Source: an uncultured Flammeovirgaceae bacterium (GTDB lineage Bacteria > Bacteroidota > Bacteroidia > Cytophagales > Cyclobacteriaceae). Taken from it: DNA of 23,114 nucleotides. The translations under genes and the position numbers were made by a program. The notes under the pieces were generated by a model, which was not told the DNA's origin, did not search any database, and worked only from the letters and a program-made list of their open reading frames with translations. Location of the stretch: NCBI GenBank assembly GCA_946886805.1, contig CAMPJM010000007.1, positions 1-23,114 on the forward strand, in the 5' to 3' direction. Within the stretch, counting starts at the first letter, position 1. Each line of letters begins with the position of its first letter. Positions 15,786 to 23,114 of this stretch are shown here, in pieces.

Positions 15786-15882
15786 TTTTTATCCGAATGG
15801 GGCAAAAGGAGGTTTATATTTTCTGTAAGGTGTATGTGTTGACATGGTTCCGTTTTTAGAAAAAGATGTGCTATTTATAAAT

Positions 15883-16989
15883 TTATTTAGCCCTTTTTTT
15901 AAATAGATTTCGCACTTTTTCAAGACTAAACGCGTGTTGTTCAGTTCCTTCCGTTCCTAAAAGAAAAGAGTAAGGCTTTAACCTATTAACATGCTCACAG
16001 ACAATTTTAAACATTCCTAAAAACGGAACCGCTATAAACATACCAGGTATGCCCCAGATCATACCGCCAATGATGATCGACAGAATTGTTATAAAAGGGT
16101 TCAGCTTTACATTTCCACCAGTAATACTGGGAGTGAGGATATTGTTTTCGAGGAACTGTATTATCAGAAAAAGGATAATTACACCCACGGCATCGGCTGG
16201 GTTTTTGCCCATGATTAAAACAAATAAGAGCGGCACCGCACCTCCAATAAGCGTACCAAAATAAGGGATAAAGTTAAGTATGGCACTGATAACGCCCAGT
16301 AATATGGCATACTCCACACCAATTATGAGCAAACCAAAGGAATTAAGAAAACAAAGGATAAGGACGACAATAAAAATACCGCCCATGTATCTTTTAGTGA
16401 CCAGAGAAACATCATAAATAATTTTTAAAGTTTTCTTATGTTTTTCATTTGAGATCAATTTTAAAACAAAGGCGAGAAATTTATTTCTGTAGTAAAGCAG
16501 AAAAAAAACATAAACAGGCAATAGTGCAAATTTTGCTATAGTGCCAGCGGTTGCAGAAAAAATTGTTTTTAAAAAGGTATTACTAGTCTCAAATAATTCG
16601 GATAAACGTTCTTTCAAGAAGGCTTTGTTTAAATTAGGGTTAAAGCCTGTTTTTTCCTTAATTCCTTCATTTACTGTTTCTATATTAGAAAACGCCTGCT
16701 CTTTTAAGGTTGGGAGATCGTCGATAAAAACACCAAATTGTTTGGAAAGGAAATAGAAACCAGCCCAAAGCACTATAATACTGGATATTATACAGATGAG
16801 ATTAGCAAAGATTCTTGGAATGCCACTTTTTTCCAGAAATTTGGCGATGGGATATAATAAATACGCTATTAGGATAGCAAGAGATATTGGATATAATAGA
16901 TCCCTTGTTTGTATGAGAGAATAAATTAATAAAATAAAAAACAGCAACAGAAATGTTAACCGGAAAAAAGGTGGTTGATTTTCACGCAT
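15883..16989 (-). CDS. AI-2E family permease (PerM/YdiK type)
   Basis: A 368-residue integral membrane protein of the AI-2E transporter family (formerly UPF0118/DUF20). Hydrophobic segments at about residues 9-27, 30-47 and 59-82 begin the protein, followed by an amphipathic middle (about 85-145), then a further hydrophobic block with family phrases YRNKFLAFVLKL, GVEYAILLGVISAILNFIPYFG and GGMIWGIPGMFIAVPFLGMFK. Members act variously in autoinducer-2 export or sodium/proton antiport; substrate cannot be predicted for this one. It is monocistronic, converging with the AsmA-like pair across the repeat array, and diverges from the symporter unit. The C terminus is basic (VRNLFKKRAK). Confidence 0.9.
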   Translation of the reverse strand: MRENQPPFFRLTFLLLFFILLIYSLIQTRDLLYPISLAILIAYLLYPIAKFLEKSGIPRIFANLICIISSIIVLWAGFYFLSKQFGVFIDDLPTLKEQAFSNIETVNEGIKEKTGFNPNLNKAFLKERLSELFETSNTFLKTIFSATAGTIAKFALLPVYVFFLLYYRNKFLAFVLKLISNEKHKKTLKIIYDVSLVTKRYMGGIFIVVLILCFLNSFGLLIIGVEYAILLGVISAILNFIPYFGTLIGGAVPLLFVLIMGKNPADAVGVIILFLIIQFLENNILTPSITGGNVKLNPFITILSIIIGGMIWGIPGMFIAVPFLGMFKIVCEHVNRLKPYSFLLGTEGTEQHAFSLEKVRNLFKKRAK

Positions 16990-17002
16990 GACCTAATATT
17001 TT

Positions 17003-17045
17003 AACTTTTAAAGAGGTAACAGCCATAATATAACAGTTAAAAGTT
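17003..17045 (-). promoter_or_regulatory. Leader inverted repeat upstream of the AI-2E gene
   Basis: AACTTTTAA (17003-17011) and TTAAAAGTT (17037-17045) are perfect 9-bp complements 25 bases apart, starting 14 bases before the AI-2E start. The rest of the 273-base divergent spacer (16990-17262) is AT-rich; I see no full TAnnTTTG box on either strand, so promoters there are unassigned. Confidence 0.4.
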
Positions 17046-17262
17046 TGTTTTTTATTAGAAATTCAGCTTATTAATATTTTAGTTTGTAAGGAGGTAAAAA
17101 TCGCTTTTCAAAAATGCATTTAAAGATAGAATATCTTGATAATTTTTACAAAGGAGGGGACATAGGAGGGTATTGAATTATTTAAAATTTTAAATGCTGT
17201 TTCCAGTCATAAAAAATCATTCTAAATAAGAAGGGACGCTGTTCTTTCGTTAATCAAAGCAC

Positions 17263-17412
17263 ATGGACAATTCAGACAAAACATCAGACAAAACAATAGA
17301 AAGCACTCCTCCGGCCATTTTTGGCTCATGGAAAAATCTGTACCTTTTAGTGATTGGTAATCTATTGATCATGATCCTTGTGTTTTACATCATTACCATC
17401 ACTATTTCATGA
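17263..17412 (+). CDS. 49-residue single-span membrane protein coupled to the symporter
   Basis: An ATG at 17263 opens 49 codons ending in a TGA that overlaps the symporter ATG (ATGA, 17409-17412), an arrangement that suggests translational coupling. The protein has a polar N terminus with a DKTSDKTI repeat, a PPAIFGSWKNLY junction and one transmembrane helix (about residues 26-48, ending FYIITITIS). Trp23 just before the helix and the layout resemble small companion proteins encoded before sodium:solute symporters (compare the longer DUF4212 small subunits), but this one is shorter and has one helix, not two. I infer a small subunit or chaperone of the transporter. It is easily missed because of its size. 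Confidence 0.72.
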   Translation: MDNSDKTSDKTIESTPPAIFGSWKNLYLLVIGNLLIMILVFYIITITIS

Positions 17413-19103
17413 GTACATTAGATTGGATTGTATTATTCGGTACCTTGGGTTTCATAGTTATTTATGGTGTCTATAAGACCCGTGGAGAAAAAAACATTGA
17501 AGGGTATTTTTTGGGCGACAAATCAATGAAATGGTGGACCATTGGTTTATCAGTAATGGCCACACAGGCAAGTGCGATCACTTTTTTATCTACGCCTGGC
17601 CAAGCCTATGAATCCGGTATGGGCTTTATCCAATTTTATTTTGGGCTTCCCATAGCCATGGTAATTCTATGCATAACGGTAATCCCAATTTATTATAGAC
17701 TTAAAGTTTATACCGCATATGAGTATCTCGAGGGAAGATTTGATTTAAAAACAAGAACGTTGGCGGCCTTCTTATTCCTGGTTCAGCGTGGGCTTGCGGC
17801 TGGGATTACCATATATGCGCCTGCTATAATACTATCTTCTATTATGGGTTGGGACCTCACCTATACCAATATTCTCATAGGCGTCCTGGTAATCATTTAT
17901 ACTGTTTCAGGCGGAACTAAAGCTGTAAGCCAAACACAGCAGCAGCAGATGGCTGTAATGATGACTGGAATGGTTGTTACTTTTTTCATCCTTATTTATT
18001 TGCTCCCTGACGATATTTCTTTTGGAGAAGCTATAAGTGTTGCCGGGAAAATGGGAAAAATGGAAATAGTCGATTTTAGCTTTGATCCTTCCGACAGATA
18101 TAATTTTTGGGCGGGAATAACCGGAGGGCTTTTTCTGGCTTTATCATACTTTGGTACAGATCAATCGCAGGTAGCCCGTTATCTGACAGGAAGATCTATT
18201 ACCGAAAGCCGCCTTGGCTTACTTTTTAATGGCCTGTTAAAAATACCGATGCAGTTTCTAATACTTTTTATCGGGGTAATGGTGTTTGTTTTTTATCAAT
18301 TTAATCTTCCTCCGGTATTTTTTAATGGGGTTGAGAAAGAAAAGCTATATCAAAGTGAATATAAGGATGAATTTATTGCATTAGAGGAAAGCCATTCAGA
18401 GATTTTCGAAGAGAAAAAAACAGCAATCCATGGCCTGGTTGAGGCAATGAATGCAGAAGATGAAGTAAAGATTGCAGTTCAGCAAAATAAAATTGACAAC
18501 GCAGAAAAAGCAGCAAACGAAGTAAGGGAAGATGTAGTTTCGCTTATTGAAAAAAATGATCCTTTAGCCGAGGCAAAAGATACAGATTATGTATTCATTA
18601 CGTTCGTGACCACCTATTTGCCCAAAGGTGTAGTGGGATTATTGTTAGCAGTGATCTTTTCTGCTGCAATGTCTTCCACTTCTTCGGAATTAAATGCCCT
18701 TGCGTCTACCACTACAATAGATCTATACAAGCGGTCCATAAAAAAGGATGGCGGCGAAAAGCATTATTTGATCGCTTCAAAATTGTTTACCGTAGGATGG
18801 GGTCTATTGGCTATTTTATTTGCTACTCTCGCTTCTTTGGTAGATAATTTGATAGAAGCTGTAAACATACTTGGTTCTGTATTTTACGGCACTATATTGG
18901 GCATATTTCTGGCAGCATTCTATTTCAAGTATATTCAATCCAGAGCAGTTTTTATTGCTGCTGTTATAGCCGAATTAATTGTGATCTTTTGCTACTTCTA
19001 TACCGATATAGGGTATTTATGGTTCAATGTTATTGGCTGCTTTCTTGTAATCGGATTAGGTTTTATTCTACAAAAAATCACTGGAAATAAAGCCGGGAGA
19101 TAA
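17409..19103 (+). CDS. Sodium:solute symporter (SSS/SLC5 family)
   Basis: Sodium-coupled uptake transporter of the inner membrane, 564 residues. The start (STLDWIVLFGTLGFIVIYGV) is the extra first helix of the family; then comes the core beginning with the discontinuous TM1 (WWTIGLSVMATQASAITFLS) and the family signature region GLGAGITIYAP-like (GLAAGITIYAPAIIL). Further signatures are YFGTDQSQVARYLTGRS and the TM8 stretch SAAMSSTSSELNALASTTTI, which carries the conserved serines of the Na2 site. About residues 308-390 form a charged hydrophilic insert, a feature of Bacteroidota members. The start overlaps the stop of the 49-residue gene by 4 bases. A strong terminator follows at 19153. The substrate is unknown (sugar, carboxylate or other). 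Confidence 0.95.
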   Translation: MSTLDWIVLFGTLGFIVIYGVYKTRGEKNIEGYFLGDKSMKWWTIGLSVMATQASAITFLSTPGQAYESGMGFIQFYFGLPIAMVILCITVIPIYYRLKVYTAYEYLEGRFDLKTRTLAAFLFLVQRGLAAGITIYAPAIILSSIMGWDLTYTNILIGVLVIIYTVSGGTKAVSQTQQQQMAVMMTGMVVTFFILIYLLPDDISFGEAISVAGKMGKMEIVDFSFDPSDRYNFWAGITGGLFLALSYFGTDQSQVARYLTGRSITESRLGLLFNGLLKIPMQFLILFIGVMVFVFYQFNLPPVFFNGVEKEKLYQSEYKDEFIALEESHSEIFEEKKTAIHGLVEAMNAEDEVKIAVQQNKIDNAEKAANEVREDVVSLIEKNDPLAEAKDTDYVFITFVTTYLPKGVVGLLLAVIFSAAMSSTSSELNALASTTTIDLYKRSIKKDGGEKHYLIASKLFTVGWGLLAILFATLASLVDNLIEAVNILGSVFYGTILGIFLAAFYFKYIQSRAVFIAAVIAELIVIFCYFYTDIGYLWFNVIGCFLVIGLGFILQKITGNKAGR

Positions 19104-19149
19104 AGGAATGTTAGCATTTTTAGAACAGTGAAATCCCAATACACAAAAA

Positions 19150-19325
19150 AAGTGTGGCAATCCATTGAAGGGATTGCCACAACAATTTTTTCAAAAAAAC
19201 AAAATGGAAGGGACGGGAAATAGCAACGCCATTGCGAACGGTGCTTCGGTTAAAATACCGACTAAAAAAGCCACACTTCATAAACACCTGAGGAAGCCAA
19301 AAGGAATCTACAAGTGCGGCAATCC
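19150..19325. repeat. Four copies of one motif in alternating orientation
   Basis: AAGTGTGGCAATCC (19150-19163) is the left arm of the terminator and its complement the right arm (19171-19181). The complement of its first nine bases recurs as GCCACACTT (19270-19278), and a copy with one mismatch, AAGTGCGGCAATCC, lies at 19312-19325. The second pair can form a 9-bp stem with one mismatch and a 33-base loop. This is more than a simple terminator needs. Confidence 0.65.
19153..19191 (+). terminator. Rho-independent terminator of the symporter unit
   Basis: TGTGGCAATCC (19153-19163) and GGATTGCCACA (19171-19181) form a perfect 11-bp stem with a 7-nt loop, followed by TTTTTT at 19186-19191. It lies 49 bases after the symporter stop. 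An A-run upstream of the stem would also give a T-run on the minus strand, so it could work for the DUF2911 gene as well. Confidence 0.88.
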
Positions 19326-19335
19326 TCTTCGGTAA
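19204..19335 (+). CDS. Possible 43-codon small ORF of unknown function
   Basis: ATG at 19204 opens 43 codons to TAA at 19333, encoding a basic peptide (MEGTGNSNAIANGASVKIPT at the start; HKHLRKPKGIYKCGNPLR at the end). It begins 12 bases after the symporter terminator's T-run, without a visible promoter. The frame is in fact open from 19132, and reading backwards it encodes KCGNPLK from the terminator stem, echoing the KCGNPLR ending; this is because the same DNA motif is repeated in phase. Coding is doubtful: it may be structured repeat DNA. I recognise no family. Confidence 0.25.
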   Translation: MEGTGNSNAIANGASVKIPTKKATLHKHLRKPKGIYKCGNPLR

Positions 19336-19373
19336 CAGCCGAGGCTGACGCTATTTTTGATCCTTATTTTAAA

Positions 19374-20243
19374 CTATTTTTTCTTAACCTCTTCTATAAG
19401 TTTTTCATTCAGACGAACGTAATCCGAATTGTTGGCGGCTTGTGCCACTTTTTTTGCTTCTTCTGCTGCTTTGATCGCTTCTTTCTTATTGCCTTGCTTG
19501 GCTAAGATCTTCGCTTTTAAATGAGCCATCCAAAAAGCTTCCGGATTAGCACTAACGGCTTTATTAACCCACTCCAGTGCTTTATCTAAATCTTTCCCGG
19601 TTTCATAGTAATAGCTGGCAGCCTGGTTATACAAATTGGCATTGTTTTTCTCAATATTATTAAGCGCCTGGTCTATATTGGCCATTATTTCTTTGTCAAC
19701 CTCTGATTCCACTAAAAACTCCACGGCTGTGTTTTCCCACAAAATAGAGACCGTTGCTGAATTCATAGTGATATCGCCAATGCTGATGGTAAAGGTTTCG
19801 ACAGTTTCTGCCAGTTTTGAGGGCTTTACAGTAAACCTGGCTGCTTCTTCTGATTTATTATAATTTTCACCGCCCGTGCCCATTAGGTTCGCATTTTTGT
19901 GCAAAATAATAGTCCACTCACTTTCACCGGGAATGGTAAATAAGGCATACTCGCCAGCCGGTACTTCATTACCTTCTATAGTTACATCTTCAGTAAAAGA
20001 AATTTTAGTAGATGCATTAGCACCTGTTCTCCATGATTTGCCAAAAGGAACGAGATCTCCGTAAATTTTTCTACCTTTTGCGCCCGGTCTTGAATAAACA
20101 ACTTTAATTTCCATCAATCCCACCTCTTGTGTAAGCGTAGACAAAGGACTTGGAGCTGGCATTTCAATTTGTGCGGAACCTGCGAAGGGTAAGCAACAAG
20201 CAAATGCAAAGATCATACAAAACGCAACTTGATATTTTTTCAT
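19374..20243 (-). CDS. Secreted DUF2911 protein with C-terminal TPR-like helices
   Basis: A 289-residue exported protein. The signal peptide (MKKYQVAFCMIFAFACCLPF, cleavage after AGSAQ at about residue 25) has no lipobox, so it should be soluble in the periplasm. The DUF2911 domain follows (about residues 30-180), with its usual phrases VVYSRPGAKGRKIYGDLVPF, GKSWRTGANASTKISF, PAGEYALFTIPG and W-T-I-I-L-H-K. The C-terminal ~100 residues contain a TPR-like helical pair (LYNQAASYYYETGKDLDKAL, EWVNKAVSANPEAFWMAHLK) and a charged helix. The domain's biochemical role is unknown. It is divergent from the DNA glycosylase gene. Confidence 0.92.
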   Translation of the reverse strand: MKKYQVAFCMIFAFACCLPFAGSAQIEMPAPSPLSTLTQEVGLMEIKVVYSRPGAKGRKIYGDLVPFGKSWRTGANASTKISFTEDVTIEGNEVPAGEYALFTIPGESEWTIILHKNANLMGTGGENYNKSEEAARFTVKPSKLAETVETFTISIGDITMNSATVSILWENTAVEFLVESEVDKEIMANIDQALNNIEKNNANLYNQAASYYYETGKDLDKALEWVNKAVSANPEAFWMAHLKAKILAKQGNKKEAIKAAEEAKKVAQAANNSDYVRLNEKLIEEVKKK

Positions 20244-20350
20244 AAAATGTAATGGTGTTAAATGGTTACAAATAAAATAATTGAGACTTCACTTTTACAA
20301 GCAGAACGCTATATTAAGATAATATCCTGGGAACGAACTTAACCAAGAAA

Positions 20351-20358
20351 CAAACGTA
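20351..20358 (-). promoter_or_regulatory. -7 promoter element of the DUF2911 gene
   Basis: On the minus strand TACGTTTG (complement of 20351-20358) fits TAnnTTTG exactly. No TTG is found at the expected -33 distance. Transcription would start near 20344, giving a leader of about 100 bases. Confidence 0.5.
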
Positions 20359-20436
20359 ATTTTTTAGTTTTTTAGCTTGCTTCGTTGGTAAAATGAGTTT
20401 TTGCCGGAATAAATAATATAGCACAATGCAATAATG

Positions 20437-20444
20437 TATTTTTG
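20437..20444 (+). promoter_or_regulatory. -7 promoter element of the DNA glycosylase gene
   Basis: TATTTTTG at 20437-20444 fits TAnnTTTG on the plus strand, 68 bases before the ATG at 20513. The -33 element is weak. It lies 78 bases from the divergent minus-strand box at 20351-20358, so the two genes have separate, facing-away promoters. Confidence 0.5.
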
Positions 20445-20512
20445 CGCTTAAACAAACAAGCAATTGTATCGGTTTTTTGAACTTTGATCAATCTTAATAG
20501 TTAAAATTGAAA

Positions 20513-21127
20513 ATGGAATTTCCAAAACTTAAGCAATCCTTTTTTGAAAGGGAAGATGTTGTAAAAATAAGCAGGGAGTTATTAGGTAAGTATTTATTTA
20601 CAGAAATCAATGGATGTATTTCCGGGGGAATGATAGTGGAAACCGAAGCATACAACGGAAGGTGTGACAAGGCTTGCCATGCTTTCAATAGAAGAACCAA
20701 ACGGACAGAAATAATATATGATGAAGGGGGAAAAGCGTATGTTTACCTTTGCTATGGAATCCATTATCTGTTCAATATCACCACAAACAAAAAAGGCTTG
20801 GCAGATGCCATATTGGTAAGAGCAATAGAACCAATAGAAGGAATAGATTTGATGCTTAAAAGGAGAAATAAGACGAAAGTAACTCCGCAGTTAACCGCCG
20901 GACCCGGCGTTCTAAGTCAAGCGTTGGGGATTAATAAAAGTCATTACGGATTGCCCTTAAATGGATCAGGCGTATGGTTGGAGGACAGAGGAGTGGAGAT
21001 AAAGGATGAAGATATAATTGCAGGACCAAGAATAGGCGTAGATTATGCGGGAGAAGATGCATTATTGCCCTGGAGGTTCTTTATAAAAGGAAATAAATTT
21101 GTAAGTAGAATTAAAAAACAAAAGTAA
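20513..21127 (+). CDS. Alkyladenine (3-methyladenine) DNA glycosylase, AAG/MPG family
   Basis: Base-excision repair enzyme that removes alkylated purines such as 3-methyladenine (and often hypoxanthine) from DNA. I place the start at ATG 20513, giving 204 residues; an upstream TTG at 20507 is in frame but less likely. Family marks are the catalytic Glu in IVETEAYNG (about residue 44), followed by DKACHAF...RT, the helix-intercalating Tyr in YVYLCYGIHY, NITTNKKG, and RAIEPIEG, then QLTAGPGVLSQALGI. These follow human AAG in order. The next gene begins at the base after its stop, so the two are probably co-transcribed. Regulation by alkylation damage is not visible. Confidence 0.96.
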   Translation: MEFPKLKQSFFEREDVVKISRELLGKYLFTEINGCISGGMIVETEAYNGRCDKACHAFNRRTKRTEIIYDEGGKAYVYLCYGIHYLFNITTNKKGLADAILVRAIEPIEGIDLMLKRRNKTKVTPQLTAGPGVLSQALGINKSHYGLPLNGSGVWLEDRGVEIKDEDIIAGPRIGVDYAGEDALLPWRFFIKGNKFVSRIKKQK

Positions 21128-22054
21128 ATGTCTTTGGTAATCGTTGCACCTAACCGCAATATTGATGAATGGTTGAAAGAGTTTTATGAGGAGGATAAAA
21201 GTGTTTCTATACAGGTATGGCCTGAAATTAGCGATCCGCTTTCTGTAGTAGGGGCAGTAGTATGGAACCCTCCAAGGGGCTGTCTAAAAAGTTTTCCTAA
21301 TTTGAAATTTATAAGTTCAATGGGGGCAGGGGTTGACCATATTATGAGAGATCCTGATCTTCCTGATCATGTTGCTGTCACCAGAATTGTGGATGATGCT
21401 TTGACGAGGTCAATGAGCAATTACGTTATTGCCGCCACTTTATTCCATCAAAGGAACCTCCAAAAATATATTTCCGACAAAGCAAATAAGATTTGGGATC
21501 AGGAGTCCACTCCTCAGCAGAACATCTCGATTGGTATAATGGGGATGGGCGTATTGGGGACAGATGTCTCCTTGAAGCTATCTGCACTTGAATTTGAAGT
21601 CTTTGGATACAGCAATTCCCGGAAATTTATAAAAAATATCAAGAGTTACGCAGGAGAAGAAGAACTACCGGCATTTTTAAAGCAAATTAACGTGTTGGTT
21701 TGTTTACTGCCTTTAACAAATAACACAAAAAACATTCTAAACCGTACACTTTTTGATCAGGTAAATAAAGGTACATTTTTAATAAATGCTGCCAGGGGAC
21801 ACCATTTGGTTGAAGGGGATTTACTAGAAGCAATTGAGCGAGGTTCTATTTCAGGTGCATTTTTAGATGTGTTCAAGAAAGAGCCACTACTCGAAGATCA
21901 CCCTTTTTGGAACCATCCGAAGATAATGTTAACACCGCATATAGCCAGTATAACTAATCCTCAAGCGGCTGTTCCGCAGATTCTTAAAAACATGAAGGCA
22001 ATATTAAGCAACCAGCCTCTGGAAAATAAAGTAAGTCGTGATCAGGAATATTAA
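21128..22054 (+). CDS. GhrA-like 2-hydroxyacid dehydrogenase
   Basis: NAD(P)H-dependent D-2-hydroxyacid dehydrogenase, most like glyoxylate/hydroxypyruvate reductase A. Length (308 residues) matches GhrA. The dinucleotide-binding fold shows GIMGMGVLGTDVSLKLSAL, and the catalytic set is present: Arg in INAARGHHLVE, Glu in FKKEPLLEDHPFW, and His in LTPHIAS. The HPFW and HIAS wording favours GhrA over D-lactate or phosphoglycerate dehydrogenases. Its ATG abuts the glycosylase stop with no spacer. Physiological substrate (glyoxylate, hydroxypyruvate or other) is inferred, and the link to DNA repair may be only positional. Confidence 0.92.
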   Translation: MSLVIVAPNRNIDEWLKEFYEEDKSVSIQVWPEISDPLSVVGAVVWNPPRGCLKSFPNLKFISSMGAGVDHIMRDPDLPDHVAVTRIVDDALTRSMSNYVIAATLFHQRNLQKYISDKANKIWDQESTPQQNISIGIMGMGVLGTDVSLKLSALEFEVFGYSNSRKFIKNIKSYAGEEELPAFLKQINVLVCLLPLTNNTKNILNRTLFDQVNKGTFLINAARGHHLVEGDLLEAIERGSISGAFLDVFKKEPLLEDHPFWNHPKIMLTPHIASITNPQAAVPQILKNMKAILSNQPLENKVSRDQEY

Positions 22055-22108
22055 TTATTTTAGTTAAATTAATAGAAAATAAGGCATTTTAAATTCAAAA
22101 TTTTCTTA

Positions 22109-22954
22109 ATGAACAGAATATTGTGTCCGATAGATTTTTCCAATGCATCTCTGAACGCATTAGAATATGCTGCAAGAGTAGGGGAGAAACACCGTTCCGA
22201 TTTGACATTACTTTACGTGTTTACCGAAGAAGAGCTCAATATCCAGCTGGAAAAAGGTGGAGAAAAAATTTCTTACGATCATTGGAAAGCACAAGTGGAT
22301 GACAATTTCCAACGAATAATTTCGGAAGTAAAAGCTACCAGTGTAAAAAAGGGATTAGTTGGTTGTAAATATGTGTTGAAACAAGGGGATTTAATAAAGT
22401 CCATCAAGGAAACTGTCATTGAAGGTGGTTTTAACCTTATTGTTATGGGCACAAAAGGTGTTAGCGATATTACTGAAACCTATGTAGGAAGCAATACGGT
22501 TAAGGTAATAGAGCAAACCAATTGTCCTGTATTGTGTGTTCCTGAAAAAGCCAATTATAAAAAGTTCAAAAAAATAGTTTACGCAACAGACTATCAGGAA
22601 GAAGACAAGAAAGCTATTTCTCAACTATTGGTTTTTGCAACTCCTTTTGATGCGCAAATAAATATCTTACATGTCAGCCATAACAATAAACTGTTCGAAA
22701 AAGCTGTATATGAAGACTATAAAAATGAAATTAGTACTTATATAAATTACGAAAAATTATCCTTTTCCATCCAGGTTTATGAAGATAAGATTGATAGAGG
22801 TATAGACCAGTATATGATAACGGAAGAAGCTGAATTGCTTGTGCTGCTTACAAAAGAGAAGAATTTTTTCGAGAAGCTATTTACAAGGAGCCTTAGCGAG
22901 AGCATGTCTTATTTTGTAGATTATCCTTTATTAATTTTCAAAGTAAGTGATTGA
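22109..22954 (+). CDS. Tandem universal stress protein (UspA family)
   Basis: A 281-residue protein with two Usp domains, the usual double form in Bacteroidota. Domain one (about residues 1-145) starts RILCPIDFSNASLNALEYAA and carries the ATP-binding pattern G-x2-G-x9-G-S as GTKGVSDITETYVGS, then NCPVLCVP. Domain two (from about 150, KKFKKIVYATDYQEEDKKAI) keeps the fold but lacks the glycine pattern (LLTKEKNFFEKLFTRSLSES instead), so only the first half is likely to bind nucleotide. It follows the dehydrogenase by 54 bases and may belong to the same unit or stand alone. Role: cytoplasmic stress survival, by family. Confidence 0.93.
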   Translation: MNRILCPIDFSNASLNALEYAARVGEKHRSDLTLLYVFTEEELNIQLEKGGEKISYDHWKAQVDDNFQRIISEVKATSVKKGLVGCKYVLKQGDLIKSIKETVIEGGFNLIVMGTKGVSDITETYVGSNTVKVIEQTNCPVLCVPEKANYKKFKKIVYATDYQEEDKKAISQLLVFATPFDAQINILHVSHNNKLFEKAVYEDYKNEISTYINYEKLSFSIQVYEDKIDRGIDQYMITEEAELLVLLTKEKNFFEKLFTRSLSESMSYFVDYPLLIFKVSD

Positions 22955-22958
22955 GTTT

Positions 22959-23114
22959 CACGCAAAGGGCGCAATGATTATTCACAAAGCAGGGAAGCAT
23001 ACAAAAGAAGAATATTTTGTGCTGTTGACAAGTCTGTTTAAATTATTCCTTATTTCACCTTAATTAACATTTCTTTGTGGTCTTTGCGTTTTTCTTTCTT
23101 ATTTGCTTTGCGTG
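22959..23114. repeat. Intergenic inverted-repeat element reaching the window edge
   Basis: CACGCAAAG (22959-22967) and CTTTGCGTG (23106-23114) are perfect complements at the ends of this 156-base stretch. A second nested pair is CACAAAG (22983-22989) and CTTTGTG (23073-23079), and another CTTTGCG lies at 23082-23088. The CGCAAAG/CTTTGCG type is a dispersed non-coding repeat in many Bacteroidota. It starts 5 bases after the Usp stop and probably continues beyond the window. Confidence 0.75.

Noticed and set aside
15303..15842. Several open frames of 80-95 codons on both strands between the AsmA-like and AI-2E genes
   Set aside because: They consist of the inverted-repeat elements read in various frames; similarity between them reflects DNA repeats rather than proteins.
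15846..16030. Perfect 14-bp inverted repeat GGTTCCGTTTTTAG (15846-15859) and CTAAAAACGGAACC (16017-16030)
   Set aside because: One arm is inside the AI-2E coding sequence at a conserved motif. A match of this length is expected about once by chance in a window of this size.
17114..17176. 20-codon frame preceded by a Shine-Dalgarno-like AAGGAGG (17090s)
   Set aside because: The SD-like stretch is about 15 bases from the ATG, Bacteroidota rarely use such sites, and the peptide has no features beyond a few glycines.

Overview
The window looks like chromosomal DNA of a low-GC member of the Bacteroidota, most probably a marine or soil Flavobacteriaceae. Four things point there: several promoters fit the Bacteroidota -7 consensus TAnnTTTG, start codons lack Shine-Dalgarno sites, lipoprotein signals end in LQSC or LSAC, and the protein families (DUF2911, a sodium:solute symporter with a long hydrophilic insert, AsmA-like proteins) are typical of the group. 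I see no phage, plasmid, CRISPR, rRNA or tRNA genes. The species assignment is inference; no marker gene settles it.

Layout. Positions 1-6867 hold a complete RND-type multidrug efflux operon on the minus strand: TetR regulator, AcrA-like adaptor lipoprotein, AcrB-like pump and TolC-like outer-membrane lipoprotein. It starts at a promoter overlapped by a palindromic operator and ends at a strong terminator. Positions 6868-7767 hold no convincing intact gene, but contain remnants of open frames and nested inverted repeats that could be a structured RNA. Next comes a small protein (7768-8034) with a domain resembling the one fused to HNH endonucleases. Then tyrS and a four-PAS histidine kinase lie on the minus strand. 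Two paralogous AsmA-like membrane-anchored proteins follow on the plus strand; the second appears cut short where an array of imperfect inverted-repeat elements begins (15218-15790). An AI-2E family permease lies beyond the array on the minus strand.

The right part carries a two-gene unit: a 49-residue single-span membrane protein overlapping by 4 bases a sodium:solute symporter, which ends at a strong hairpin terminator. The terminator stem sequence recurs in alternating orientation over the next 160 bases, within which lies a possible 43-codon ORF. A DUF2911/TPR protein on the minus strand diverges from a plus-strand group of three: alkyladenine DNA glycosylase, a GhrA-like 2-hydroxyacid dehydrogenase starting directly after its stop, and a tandem universal stress protein. 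The window ends inside another inverted-repeat element.

How the genes work together: the efflux operon forms one tripartite machine under local repression, and the small membrane protein plus symporter probably form one transporter. The remaining genes are housekeeping or stress functions without an obvious common pathway. Nothing here proves a new defence or mobile system. The best candidates for undescribed biology are the symporter's small partner, the structured region before the HNH-associated-domain protein, and the alternating-motif region after the symporter.
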